Shown in pieces: positions 46,460 to 59,507 of a stretch of DNA of 64,000 bases. Below the pieces are notes generated by a model that was not told the origin of the DNA, did no database searches, and saw only the letters and a list, made by a program, of their open reading frames with translations. The stretch is from Candidatus Leucobacter sulfamidivorax (lineage in GTDB: Bacteria > Actinomycetota > Actinomycetes > Actinomycetales > Microbacteriaceae): positions 372,001-436,000 of the forward strand of contig QZLF01000002.1 of NCBI GenBank assembly GCA_016771945.1, in the 5' to 3' direction. The position numbers and the translations under genes were made by a program. Position 1 is the stretch's first letter. Every line of letters starts with the position of its first letter.

Positions 46460-47272
46460 TTACGCGGGCTTGCCGTGAATACGGGTCGACAGCGTGCCTG
46501 CGGCGGCGCGCACCTCGTCGGCGAGCGCGGCGAGGCCGTTCCCGTCTGCGTCACCCGGCACCTCGCCGTCGCGGAACGTCACCGCGATCGCCGCGACCGG
46601 CCAGCCCTGGTGGTCGAGCACCGGCACCGCCACCGAGGAGAAGCCCGGGGTGACCGATCCGTGCTCGAGAGCGAAACCGCGCGCGCGGGCCGCATCGAGC
46701 ACCGCGCGCAGCTTCGAGTAGCGGTCGATCTCGGGCTCGAGAGTCGGCCCCCCGATCTCTGTCCCGTGTCGACGCACGAAGGCGGTGCGGTCGGGGAAGA
46801 GCGCGCGAAGCTGAGCCTTCGGCAGGGCTGCGAGGATCGCGCGCCCGCTCGCGGTCAGCTGGGCGGGCAGGCGCACGTCGACGGCGGTGATGAGTGCAGG
46901 TGCGCCCTTGGCGCGCTCCTCGACGATGTAGAGCACGTCGCGTCCGTGCAGCACCGCCAGGTGCCCGCTGAAGCCGAGGTGGTCGACGAGTGCCGCGAGC
47001 AGGGGCCGACCGATGCGGGCGAGCGGCTCCTGCCGAGTGTAAGCCGAGCTGAGCTCGAAGGCGGCGATCCCGAGCCCGTAGCGCCGCTCCTCGGGCAGGT
47101 GCATGACGAAGCCGTGCTCCTGCAGGGCCGCGAGCAGCTGATAGACGGTGGATCGCGGCAGATCGAGCTGCGCGGCGATCATCGCCGCCGCCATCGGACC
47201 GCGCGACGCCGCGAGCAGCCTGAGGATACGCAGGGTCTGATCCGCCGCGGGTGCCTTCGGCTGCTGGGCCAT
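46460..47272 (-). CDS. IclR family transcriptional regulator
   Basis: 270 residues. N-terminal winged helix (ADQTLRILRLLAASRGPMAA; LPRSTVYQLLAALQEHGF) and a C-terminal IclR ligand domain (GFALEHGSVTPGFSSVAVPV; ASGRAILAALP). Placed within the hut cluster, it is the likely hut regulator with urocanate or histidine as effector (inference). Confidence 0.92.
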   Translation of the reverse strand: MAQQPKAPAADQTLRILRLLAASRGPMAAAMIAAQLDLPRSTVYQLLAALQEHGFVMHLPEERRYGLGIAAFELSSAYTRQEPLARIGRPLLAALVDHLGFSGHLAVLHGRDVLYIVEERAKGAPALITAVDVRLPAQLTASGRAILAALPKAQLRALFPDRTAFVRRHGTEIGGPTLEPEIDRYSKLRAVLDAARARGFALEHGSVTPGFSSVAVPVLDHQGWPVAAIAVTFRDGEVPGDADGNGLAALADEVRAAAGTLSTRIHGKPA

Positions 47273-47376
47273 GCCTCGCAGCCTACCGACTGCGGATGAC
47301 CGGTGGTGGTCGGAGCGGGCGGCCTGCCGCTCGCCCGGCCCCGGCCCTGCAGTCGCCCGGGATCTAGAGTGGAGGC

Positions 47377-48267
47377 ATGGCAGGGCTTCGCGTCGCGATC
47401 ACGGGTGGCACGGGATTCGTGGGTCGGAATCTGGCCGAGCGCTTCGAGGGTCCGGTGCTGATCTCCCGCCGCACGGGGCACGCGGTCGACGACGTCGAAT
47501 CGCTCGCTCGTGCCTTCGAGGGGTGCGAGGCGGTAGCGCACTGCGCCGGCATCAACCGCGAGATCGGCGAGCAGACGTACGAGCGGGTGCACGTGCGGGG
47601 CACCGAGGCCGTCGTCGAGGCGGCGAGGCGTACGGGCGTGCGGAAGATCGTGATGCTGAGCTTCCTGCGGGCCCGACCCGATTGCGGATCGGCCTATCAC
47701 GAGTCGAAGTGGGCGGCGGAGGAGGCGATCCGCGCCTCGGGCCTCGACTACACGATCCTGAAGGCCGGAATGATCTATGGCCGTGGAGATCACCTCATCG
47801 ACCACACGAGCCGGGCGGTCCAGACGATCCCGCTGTTCGCGACGGTCGGTCTGCGGGAGAAGGCGATCCGGCCGATCCCCGTCGAGGAGCTGGTCGACGT
47901 GATCGAGGCCGCGCTCGGCGGCCGGCTCGAGCGGCGGACCGTCGAGGTGGTGGGCGCCGAGGAGTTGAAGCTCAGTCTGGTCGTGCGCAGGGTGGCCCAC
48001 CTGCTGCACCGGCGGGTGGGCATCCTCCCGGCGCCGGTCTGGGCGCAGTACGTGCTCGGCCAGCTCACGGAGTGGACCATGCGGGTACCGCTCGTCGCGA
48101 AGGCCCAGGTGCGCATGCTCGCCGAGGGGGTCTCCGAGTCGCTGCCGAAGGCCGAGTCGCTGCCCGAGGATCTGCTCCCGAAGAAGCGCCTCACCCGAGA
48201 GCAGATTCTCGCCGCCCTGCCCGAGGAGGGGCGCTTCGGGTGGCGGGACTTGCGCCTCTCGCGCTGA
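47377..48267 (+). CDS. Atypical short-chain dehydrogenase / NAD-dependent epimerase-like protein
   Basis: 296 residues. Rossmann GGTGFVGRNLAE at 10-21, then AHCAGINREIGEQTYERVHV and YHESKWAAEEAIRASGLDYTILK, typical of atypical SDR (NmrA/epimerase-like) proteins. Substrate unknown. Sits between the IclR gene and hutH; a role in histidine breakdown is not evident. Confidence 0.85.
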   Translation: MAGLRVAITGGTGFVGRNLAERFEGPVLISRRTGHAVDDVESLARAFEGCEAVAHCAGINREIGEQTYERVHVRGTEAVVEAARRTGVRKIVMLSFLRARPDCGSAYHESKWAAEEAIRASGLDYTILKAGMIYGRGDHLIDHTSRAVQTIPLFATVGLREKAIRPIPVEELVDVIEAALGGRLERRTVEVVGAEELKLSLVVRRVAHLLHRRVGILPAPVWAQYVLGQLTEWTMRVPLVAKAQVRMLAEGVSESLPKAESLPEDLLPKKRLTREQILAALPEEGRFGWRDLRLSR

Positions 48268-48273
48268 TCGAAT

Positions 48274-49842
48274 TCAGCCGAGCGGCGCGCCGAGCGCCCC
48301 CTCCGCGGCCTCGAGAGCCGCGCCCGAGGCGACGAGCTCGTGCGCGGCGGCGACGTCGGGGGAGAGGAAGCCGTCGGTGTCGGGCGCGCCGATGCGCGAG
48401 CGGAAGAGTTCGTGCACGGCCCGGGTCGCCGGGGCCGACTGTCCGGCCGCCGGATCGGCCGCGCGGAAGTCGAGCGCCCGCGTCGAGGCCAGCAGCTCGA
48501 TCGCGAGCACGCGCGAGAGCCCGTCGATCGCGCGGCGCAGCTTGCGGCCGGCGTGCCAGCCCATCGAGACGTGATCCTCCTGCATGGCCGAGGAGGGGAT
48601 CGAGTCGACCGAGGCGGGTGCGGCGAGCCGCTTCAGCTCGGAGACGATGCCTGCCGCGGTGTACTGGGCGATCATGAGGCCGGAGTCGAGGCCGGGGTCG
48701 GCCGCGAGGAACGGCGGCAGCCCGTGGTTGCGGGCCACGTCGAGGAAGCGGTCGGTGCGTCGCTCGCTGATCGATGCGAGGTCGGCGACCGCGATCGCGA
48801 GGAAGTCGAGCACGTAGGCGACGGGCGCCCCGTGGAAGTTGCCGTTCGACTCGACGCGGCCGTCGGGCAGCACCACCGGGTTGTCGACGGCGGATCGCAG
48901 CTCGATCGAGGCCACGCGCGCGGCGTGATCCGCCGTGTCACGCGCGGCTCCGTGCACCTGCGGGGCGCAGCGCAGCGAGTAGGCGTCCTGCACTCTCGTG
49001 AACTCCCCTTCGCGGGGCCGCTGGATCAGCCCCGACTCGGCCAGCACGCGGGCCATGTTCGCGGCCGAGGCGGCCTGCCCGGGATGCGGGCGCAGCGCCT
49101 GCAGCTCGGCGGCGAACACCGCATCGGTGCCGGTGAGCCCTTCGACGCTCGCGGCGGCTGCGAGATCGGCGACCCGCAGCAGCGCGGAGAGGTCGTGCAG
49201 CGCCAGGCAGAGCATCCCGAGCATGCCGTCGGTGCCGTTGATGAGGGCGAGCCCCTCCTTCTCGGCGAGCACGAGGGGCTCGATGCCGGCGGCTGCGAGC
49301 GCCTCGGCGGCGGGGACGGGGGCGGCGTGCGGATCCGCCCCCCGCGTGCGCACGGAGCCTTCGCCCATCAGCGTGAGCGCGCAGTGGGCGAGCGGGCTGA
49401 GGTCGCCCGAGCAGCCGAGCGAGCCGTATTCGTGCACGACCGGGGTGATGCCGGCGTTCAGGATCGCGGCGTAGGTCTCGGCGACCACTGGACGCACGCC
49501 GGTACGACCGCTCGCGAGCGTGTTCAGGCGCAGCAGCATGAGCGCCCGCACGACCTCGCGCTCGACCTCGGGCCCGGTGCCGGCCGCGTGCGAGCGGATC
49601 AGGCTGCGCTGCAGCTGCTGCCGCTTCTCGGCGGGGATCTGCACCTTCGCGAGCGCGCCGAAGCCGGTCGACACGCCGTAGTGGGGGCGGCTGTCGTTCG
49701 CGAGCTCGTCGATCATGCGGCGGCTCTCGGCGATACGGGCGTGGGCGTTCGGGCCGATCTCCACCGGCGCCTCCTCGCGGGCGACCGCGACGACGTCGGA
49801 GATGGTGAGGGGGCTCTCGCCCAGGACGACGGTCTGGTTCAT
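48274..49842 (-). CDS. hutH: Histidine ammonia-lyase
   Basis: 522 residues. Deaminates histidine to urocanate, the first step. The MIO cofactor triad is Cys144-Ser145-Gly146 (GSLGCSGDLSPLAH) instead of the usual Ala-Ser-Gly; actinobacterial HALs with Cys-Ser-Gly are known. Other motifs: YGVSTGFGAL, NGTDGMLGM, and MQEDHVSMG. ATG start. Reverse strand, apart from hutU/hutI. Confidence 0.96.
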   Translation of the reverse strand: MNQTVVLGESPLTISDVVAVAREEAPVEIGPNAHARIAESRRMIDELANDSRPHYGVSTGFGALAKVQIPAEKRQQLQRSLIRSHAAGTGPEVEREVVRALMLLRLNTLASGRTGVRPVVAETYAAILNAGITPVVHEYGSLGCSGDLSPLAHCALTLMGEGSVRTRGADPHAAPVPAAEALAAAGIEPLVLAEKEGLALINGTDGMLGMLCLALHDLSALLRVADLAAAASVEGLTGTDAVFAAELQALRPHPGQAASAANMARVLAESGLIQRPREGEFTRVQDAYSLRCAPQVHGAARDTADHAARVASIELRSAVDNPVVLPDGRVESNGNFHGAPVAYVLDFLAIAVADLASISERRTDRFLDVARNHGLPPFLAADPGLDSGLMIAQYTAAGIVSELKRLAAPASVDSIPSSAMQEDHVSMGWHAGRKLRRAIDGLSRVLAIELLASTRALDFRAADPAAGQSAPATRAVHELFRSRIGAPDTDGFLSPDVAAAHELVASGAALEAAEGALGAPLG

Positions 49843-49896
49843 GCCTCGATTCTGCGCCCGCCTCGCGCGCATCGCACCGGCCGTTGCGCGGGATGC

Positions 49897-49912
49897 GTCC
49901 GGAATCCCGGAC
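49897..49912 (-). promoter_or_regulatory. Candidate HutR operator upstream of hutH
   Basis: Plus strand GTCCGGAATCCCGGAC, a perfect 6-4-6 inverted repeat 55 bases upstream of hutH. Reverse complement GTCCGGGATTCCGGAC matches 14 of 16 bases of the element before hutU. Confidence 0.55.
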
Positions 49913-49989
49913 GTGATTACGGGCTTCCCGCTGTCGCGATCCCTCGCCGCTCGCGACCATGGGAATAGACGATATGGGGGTGGTCACCC

Positions 49990-50106
49990 CTTGACAGGAC
50001 TGGGGCCCCGACTCGCATGATCGGTGGTTACCAGCCCTCGTTCCAGTAACTGAAGTCTTGGAGCAACGAGGGGCTGGCCTATCACCAGTCGAGATTGGAG
50101 GCCCCA
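49990..50106 (+). ncRNA. Possible bridge-RNA region of the IS110 element
   Basis: Some IS110-family elements encode a bridge RNA in the non-coding segment before the recombinase gene. Here that segment has a hairpin: CCAGCCCTCGTT (50031-50042) with AACGAGGGGCTGG (50065-50077, one bulged G) around a 22-base loop, the size of a guide loop. Assignment is by analogy only. Confidence 0.35.
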
Positions 50107-51192
50107 GTGTTCCCTTATCGTACGTTCATCGGCCTGGACGTGCACGCACGATCTGTGGTCGCGCACGCGATCAATATTGATGCCGAGCAACCTGTCCGGA
50201 AGAAGTTCCCCTACGACCCGTTCCAGGTCATCGAGTGGGCGCGCACGCTGCCCGGCCCGACCACGGTTGTCTACGAGGCCGGCCCGACCGGATACGACCT
50301 CGCCCGCCACTTCAGTGATGCCGGGATCGAGTGCGTGGTCGCGGCCCCCTCGAAACTGCAACGCCCGACCGGGGATCGGGTGAAGACCGATGCCCGTGAC
50401 GCGGCACACCTCGCGAAACTCCTCCAGCTCGGACAGATCGTCCCGGTCGCGATCCCCACGATCACGGCCGAAACCGCGAGGGATCTCGTGCGCGCCCGGG
50501 AAGACTGCCGACACGATCTCATGGCGGCCAGGCATCGCCTCTCAAAGCTCCTCCTCCGGCACGGGTACGTGTACGACAGCACCACCTGGACACAGAAACA
50601 CCTCGCCTGGTGCCGGGCACACCGGACCGGGACCCCCGCCTACACAGCGGCATTCGATGCCGCCTACGAGACCGTCGAGCAGACCCTGACCCGCAGAACA
50701 CGGCTCGATGCCGCGATCAAGGAGATGGCAGCGGATTCCGAGTTCACCCCGGTGGTGCATCGGCTCGGGTGCCTGCGCGGGATGGGCACGCTCACCGCGT
50801 TCGCTCTCACTGTCGAGATCGGCGACTGGGACCGGTTCACCGGCAAGACCATCGGCTCCTATCTCGGCCTCGTTCCGTCGGAGTATTCGACCGGTGGATC
50901 GCGCAGGCTCGGAGCGATCACGAAGACCGGCAACTCTCACGCCCGCAGGCTGCTGGTCGAAGCGGCCTGGCATCATCGACGCGAGTACCGTCCCGGCTAT
51001 TCGCCCTCGCTGGAGAAGCGTCTCGCGCTCGCGTTCCCGGCCGCACGAGCGCGCGGGCAGGTCGGGAACGAGCGGCTGCACCGGCAATGGGTGCGTCACA
51101 CCGTCCGTCGGAAGAAGAGCACGGTCGCCTGTGTCGGGATCGCGAGAGAACTCGCGGGCTGGTGCTGGTCCCTCGCGACGCTCACCGAGTGA
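50107..51192 (+). CDS. IS110-family transposase (DEDD recombinase)
   Basis: 361 residues. N-terminal RuvC-like DEDD domain: FIGLDVHARSVVAHAI (first Asp), VVYEAGPTGYDLARHF (Glu), TDARDAAHLAKLLQLG (Asp pair). C-terminal Transposase_20 domain with the serine region GLVPSEYSTGGSRRLGAITK. Intact. GTG at 50107 chosen because GGAGG lies 5 bases upstream; a TTG at 50095 is the alternative. Confidence 0.93.
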   Translation: MFPYRTFIGLDVHARSVVAHAINIDAEQPVRKKFPYDPFQVIEWARTLPGPTTVVYEAGPTGYDLARHFSDAGIECVVAAPSKLQRPTGDRVKTDARDAAHLAKLLQLGQIVPVAIPTITAETARDLVRAREDCRHDLMAARHRLSKLLLRHGYVYDSTTWTQKHLAWCRAHRTGTPAYTAAFDAAYETVEQTLTRRTRLDAAIKEMAADSEFTPVVHRLGCLRGMGTLTAFALTVEIGDWDRFTGKTIGSYLGLVPSEYSTGGSRRLGAITKTGNSHARRLLVEAAWHHRREYRPGYSPSLEKRLALAFPAARARGQVGNERLHRQWVRHTVRRKKSTVACVGIARELAGWCWSLATLTE

Positions 51193-51585
51193 CCGGCCGC
51201 CCAGAGACTGCCGGCCTGCCCGTGAACGAGGGTGCGGGGCCTACGAACACGTGGAGTGACCCACTCTTGCACTATGAGCAGCCGATACCGGTGACGCTCG
51301 CGAATAGACCGTGGCACCGCTCCACTCGCACGTTTCGCCCTGCGGTACCCAACCCACGCATATCAGTCTGATCGTGTAAACGTCGGAAAGACACGTCAGG
51401 CCCAGGATCCCCCTTTCACGGGTCCGGCCGGTAGAACTGGAACGATCCGAGCGGCCGTACACCTCTCGGATCGTTCCACCATGCTTACTTGACAAACACA
51501 ACCACATATCAGTGCAGTCGATGCTGTTCAGCCCGGATTCAGACGACAACGGCTGCATCTTTGCGCGAAGGAGGAGAGGAGCCCC
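51193..51585. other. Non-coding stretch: IS110 right end and hutG leader
   Basis: No gene seen. It holds the presumed right end of the IS110 element, a near-repeated pair CGCATATCAGT (about 51355) and CACATATCAGT (about 51503), the inverted repeat at 51438-51478, and TTGACA at 51489-51494, a good -35 for which I find no matching -10. A GCCCGGATTCAGAC at 51531 loosely recalls the hut operator but lacks two bases. A strong GAAGGAGGAGAGGA precedes hutG. Confidence 0.5.
51438..51478. repeat. 14-bp perfect inverted repeat upstream of hutG
   Basis: TGGAACGATCCGAG (51438-51451) and its exact complement (51465-51478), spacer 13 bases. Could be a terminator of the IS110 transcript, an operator, or an IS remnant. 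No T-run follows on either strand. Confidence 0.65.
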
Positions 51586-52550
51586 ATGATCGACCGCATG
51601 CTGCCCCACGATCCGCTCTGGCCGAGGGCGGGCGGCTGGCCCGCGCCGGAGGGGGAGCGGCGCGTCGACCTCGCGCTCGTCGGGGTGCCCACGAGTCGCA
51701 CCTCGCTCTCGCCCACGAACGCGCACGAGACCCCCGCGGCGATCCGCGCTGCGCTGCGCCGGTACTCGGAGCATCTGGTGGATCCCGGAGCGCCCGGGCG
51801 CCGCGGTGCCGAGGCCGAGCTCGTGCTCGGGGAGGCGCTCGACATCGTCGACGCGGGCGACCTCGCGGACCCGGATACCGAGGCGGGGAGCGGGCCGCCG
51901 CGGACGCCGTCGCCGGGCTCGCGGCCCGGGCCCGCCTCGTCGTCGCGCTCGGCGGCGACAACGCCTGCACGGTGCCCGCCGCCCTCGGCGTCCTGCGCGC
52001 CCACGGCGGGCTCGACGGCACCGGCCCGAACACTGCCGGCTTGATCACGGTGGACGCGCACCACGACCTGCGCGACGGGCGCTCGAACGGCTCGCCCGTG
52101 CGCCGCCTCGTCGAGGCTGGGCTCGACCCTCGCCGCATCGTGCAGATCGGCATCGCCGACTTCGCGAACTCCCGCGCCTACCGCGAGCGCGCGCGGGACT
52201 GGGGCATTACCGTGATCCTCCGCGACGAGCTGCACGAGCGGCCGATCGCCGAGGTGGTCGAGGAGGCGCTCGGGATCGCGGGTGCCGGGGGCGGGCCGAT
52301 CCACGTCGATCTCGACGTGGACGTCTGCGACCGCAGCGTCGTCCCCGGCTGCCCGGCGTCGATCCCGGGCGGGCTCCAGGCCCACGAGCTGCGGCGGCTC
52401 GCCCGCGCGCTCGCCGCCGACCCCCGGGTGCGCGGCGTCGACATCGCCGAGGTCGACGCCGCGGCCGATGCGCCCGACGGCCGCACGGTGCGCCTCGCAG
52501 CACTTCTGGTGCTGGAGGCGGCCGCGGGTCTCGCCTTGCGCGAGGGGTGA
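51586..52550 (+). pseudogene. hutG: Formimidoylglutamase / arginase-family protein, one frameshift as given
   Basis: Arginase-superfamily enzyme. Frame 1 gives LALVGVPTSRTSLSPTNAHETPAAIRAALR. Frame 2 gives the Mn ligands: ALGGDNACTVPA, VDAHHDLRDG, and HVDLDVDVCDRSVVPG with SIPGG. The switch is in a G-run near 51885-51888; one extra G restores DTEAGERAAADAVAGL. Position in the hut cluster argues for HutG, hydrolysing formiminoglutamate; agmatinase-like specificity cannot be excluded. Strong ribosome-binding site and ATG. Confidence 0.78.
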
Positions 52551-52560
52551 GAGAGGCGAG

Positions 52561-52680
52561 GGGCGGGGGGCGGGGGCTCCCGTTTCCGTCATTTTTGCGA
52601 AATGCGAGTATGGCATCCTGCGGATCCTGCGAGCTTTTCGCAACGTCATGATGGAAACGGGAGCCCCCGCCCCCGCCCCG
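52561..52680. repeat. Long imperfect inverted repeat between hutG and SRPBCC gene
   Basis: Arms 52570-52592 and 52648-52670 pair at 22 of 23 bases; inside, TTGCGAAA (52595-52602) pairs with TTTCGCAA (52636-52643); outside, G-rich 52561-52569 pairs with C-rich 52671-52679 with a bulge. Loop 33 bases. May be a bidirectional terminator for convergent genes or a MITE-like element. Confidence 0.75.
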
Positions 52681-52690
52681 ATGGTCGGAT

Positions 52691-53680
52691 CTAGACCAGC
52701 ACCTCGCTCTCGAGGCGGGCGTAGCTCTGCTCCATGCCGTCTGCCATACCGGTCGCGAGGATCATCTCGCGGGTCTCGGCGTCGGGGTAGGTGATCAGCG
52801 CCGCGACGAGGGTGCCGCCCTCGACCGGGGTGAGCGTGAGCTCGTTCAGCGTCGAGGGACTGTTCGCGGCATCCGGGTCCTCCAGGGTCCACATCGCCTC
52901 GGTCGTCACGGAGCGGTGCGGGGCCGAGATCTCGACCACGACGCCGGTGAAGCCGAACTCCGAGCCGTCGGCCTCGCTGCGCCACCCGTTGCGGTAGCGC
53001 TGCCCGACCTCGGTCGCGACCTCGCAGATCGGCATCGTCCAGTCGTCGGGGCCGAGCATCCAGCGGCGCAGCAGCTCGGGGTCGTGGTGCGCGCGCCACA
53101 CCTGGTCGACGGTGCCGCGCACGATCCGCGAGGTGCGCGCCTGGTTCTCGCCGATCAGCTGCACCTCGGTGCCGTTGCCCGCGGCGAAAGAGGCGAGGTC
53201 GGCGAGCACGTCGTCGATCTGGCCCATGGCGGCGCTCATGCCCTCGATCTGCCCCATCGAGAGCACCAGCTCCAGGTCCTTGATCGAATCGTGGTGGCTG
53301 ATGACGGTGACCCGCGAGCCGAGCGCGGTCTCGGCGAACTCGAACACCATCCGGCCCTCGGGCATGTCCTCGTTGGGCGTTCCGTCGTCGTGCGCGAAGC
53401 CGTCGCGCACCTCGAACGAACGCCCTTCGTCGACGGCGGTCCACTTCCAGTAGCCGCCGAACTTCTCGCCCTCGGGGCTGGTCATGTAGTACTTGCTGAG
53501 GCCGCCGACGAAGCCGTCGTGGCGGGTGAAGGTCGCGGGGTACTCCGGCGGCCACCAGAAGCGCTCGAGCTGGCGGGGGTCGAGGTAGGCGTCCCAGAGC
53601 CTGCGCACGGGAGCGGTGAAGTCGGCGACCACCGTGATGGTGAGGGACTGCGGGTCGGTGTCTACTGAGGTGATGGGCAT
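52691..53680 (-). CDS. Tandem SRPBCC (AHSA1-like) domain protein
   Basis: 329 residues with two AHSA1/Bet v1-like domains. Domain 1: VVADFTAPVRRLWDAYLDPRQL, FWWPPEYPATFTRHD. Domain 2 from about residue 180: RIVRGTVDQVWRAHHDPELL, RWMLGPDDW. Fused pairs with an upstream ArsR regulator are common in actinobacteria. Ligand unknown. The regulator gene is 16 bases upstream on the same strand. Confidence 0.88.
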   Translation of the reverse strand: MPITSVDTDPQSLTITVVADFTAPVRRLWDAYLDPRQLERFWWPPEYPATFTRHDGFVGGLSKYYMTSPEGEKFGGYWKWTAVDEGRSFEVRDGFAHDDGTPNEDMPEGRMVFEFAETALGSRVTVISHHDSIKDLELVLSMGQIEGMSAAMGQIDDVLADLASFAAGNGTEVQLIGENQARTSRIVRGTVDQVWRAHHDPELLRRWMLGPDDWTMPICEVATEVGQRYRNGWRSEADGSEFGFTGVVVEISAPHRSVTTEAMWTLEDPDAANSPSTLNELTLTPVEGGTLVAALITYPDAETREMILATGMADGMEQSYARLESEVLV

Positions 53681-53696
53681 GGTCCTGTCTTCCTTG

Positions 53697-54050
53697 TTAG
53701 TGGTCCTGTGCGGACGAAGGGTCCTCGGCGAGCAGCGCGTCGAGGCGATCGATGCGGCCCCGCCAGATCTGCTCGAAGCGCCCCAGCAGCTGCTGAGCGC
53801 GGCGGATGGCCTCGGGATTGCCTTGGATGATGCGCTCCCTTCCTCTCGGGATGCGGGCGACGAGGTCCGCGGCCTCGAGCACGGCGACGTGCTTCTGCAC
53901 GGCGGCGAACGACATGTCGTAGTCCTTCGCGAGCTCCGAGATCGACGCCTCGGCGGTCAGCGTGCGACGCACGATGTCCCGCCTCGTGCGATCCGCGAGG
54001 GCCCGGAAGATGCGATCGACGTCGTCATCGGTGAGTGTTTGTGAAACCAT
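53697..54050 (-). CDS. ArsR family transcriptional regulator
   Basis: 117 residues. Winged helix: DRIFRALADRTRRDIVRRTL, SISELAKDYDMSFAAVQKHVAVLEAADLV, and RGRERIIQGNPEAI. No metal-binding Cys motif, so of the SRPBCC-associated subtype. A 12-bp palindrome AACCATTTGGTT (54045-54056) overlaps the start codon and could be its operator. Probably represses its operon. Confidence 0.9.
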   Translation of the reverse strand: MVSQTLTDDDVDRIFRALADRTRRDIVRRTLTAEASISELAKDYDMSFAAVQKHVAVLEAADLVARIPRGRERIIQGNPEAIRRAQQLLGRFEQIWRGRIDRLDALLAEDPSSAQDH

Positions 54051-54215
54051 TTGGTTGTATGTTAAGCGGCGGATCCTCCCGATGTCAACCGACCCGGCTC
54101 CGCTCCCGAGGGGTGATCCCCTCTTCCCTCACAGATCGGGCGGCGATCCCAGTCCCAGCGCGCGCCGTGTAAGGTAGAACGTTCGCTGTTTCACGATCGT
54201 GAGGAAACCACCTCT

Positions 54216-58495
<4,280 letters not shown>

Positions 58496-58529
58496 GGCGC
58501 GTAGGTCACCTCGGGCAGGAGCGAGAAGT

Positions 58530-59507
58530 ATGGGCGAGACGCCGGCGCACCGGGAGCTCCCGGCCGTGCGACGGTTCCCGCTGCTGATCCTGAGTCTCGC
58601 CGCGCTGTTCGTCGCCCTGTACATCGTGACCGTGGTGCTGTACGCGGGCAGCGGCGGCACCAACGTGGGCACGCCCGTGGACGATTCCGCGGAGGGGATG
58701 CACGTGGTGCTCACCCCGCGCGACGTCGATGCGGCCTCCGATCGGCTCACCTTCGACATCGAGTTCGCGCCCGGCAGCACGCTGGTCTCCGACGACGGAC
58801 TCAGGGTCGCCTCGACCTTCGACCTGCTGCTGTCGTCGTCGGGGGACGTGAGCGGACGGGTCATCCACTACGAGCGCGGCATGCCCGCGGCCTCGGCCCT
58901 CATCGAGCTGCGCTCGGAGGGCGAGATCGAGCTCTGGCCGTTCGACACCCACCCCAGCCGCACGATGCTGCTGGTCACCACCCCCGCCGAGGACGGCGGC
59001 GATGCCGGCGCCGTGCCCGCCGACCTCTCCCTGGGCGCGCATCACGTCCCGGGCTGGACCATCACGCTCGACCCGGACCCGGCCGTGGTCGGCACGGCCG
59101 CGGACGGCGTCGTGGTGCACCAGTACGTCATCGAGGCCGAGCGCGCGCCGGCGACGGTCGTGTTCGGCATCGTGCTGCTCGTGCTCATGATCGCCATGCC
59201 GGTGCTCGGCCTGACTGCGGCGATCCTCGCCCTCCGGGGCCGTCGCCGCATCGAGGTGAGCTTCTTCACCTGGAGCGCGGGCATGCTCTTCGCCACGCCC
59301 ACGCTGCGCAACTTCCTGCCCGGCCAGCCTCCGATCGGCTCGTGGGTCGACTACCTGGTCGTCCTCTGGGCGATCGCGGGGCTCGTCCTGGCGCTGCTCA
59401 TCAGCGTCGTCGCCTGGTACCGCTGGGGCCGCCCCCAGCCGGAGCTCGAGGCGGCGGAGGCGCGCGACGGCTCCGCTCGAGCGCGCTACGATGGCAGGCG
59501 TGTCTGA
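58530..59507 (+). CDS. DUF4436 membrane protein
   Basis: 325 residues. One N-terminal helix (LLILSLAALFVALYIVTVV), an external domain of ~170 residues (FPFDTHPSR-like WPFDTHPSRTM), then three helices with RRRIEVSFFTWSAGMLFATPTLRNFLPG, typical of DUF4436. Function unknown. Confidence 0.85.
   Translation: MGETPAHRELPAVRRFPLLILSLAALFVALYIVTVVLYAGSGGTNVGTPVDDSAEGMHVVLTPRDVDAASDRLTFDIEFAPGSTLVSDDGLRVASTFDLLLSSSGDVSGRVIHYERGMPAASALIELRSEGEIELWPFDTHPSRTMLLVTTPAEDGGDAGAVPADLSLGAHHVPGWTITLDPDPAVVGTAADGVVVHQYVIEAERAPATVVFGIVLLVLMIAMPVLGLTAAILALRGRRRIEVSFFTWSAGMLFATPTLRNFLPGQPPIGSWVDYLVVLWAIAGLVLALLISVVAWYRWGRPQPELEAAEARDGSARARYDGRRV

Larger units (their letters stand above)
49964..51303 (+). mobile_element. 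IS110-family insertion sequence (ends approximate)
   Basis: Boundaries are not certain: IS110 elements have no consistent terminal repeats. The limits given rest on a shared GCTCGCGA and AATAGAC on both sides (49949-49970 and 51296-51309), giving about 1.34 kb, normal for the family. It carries one recombinase gene and a structured leader. It lies in the space between the divergent hutH and hutG genes. Confidence 0.45.
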
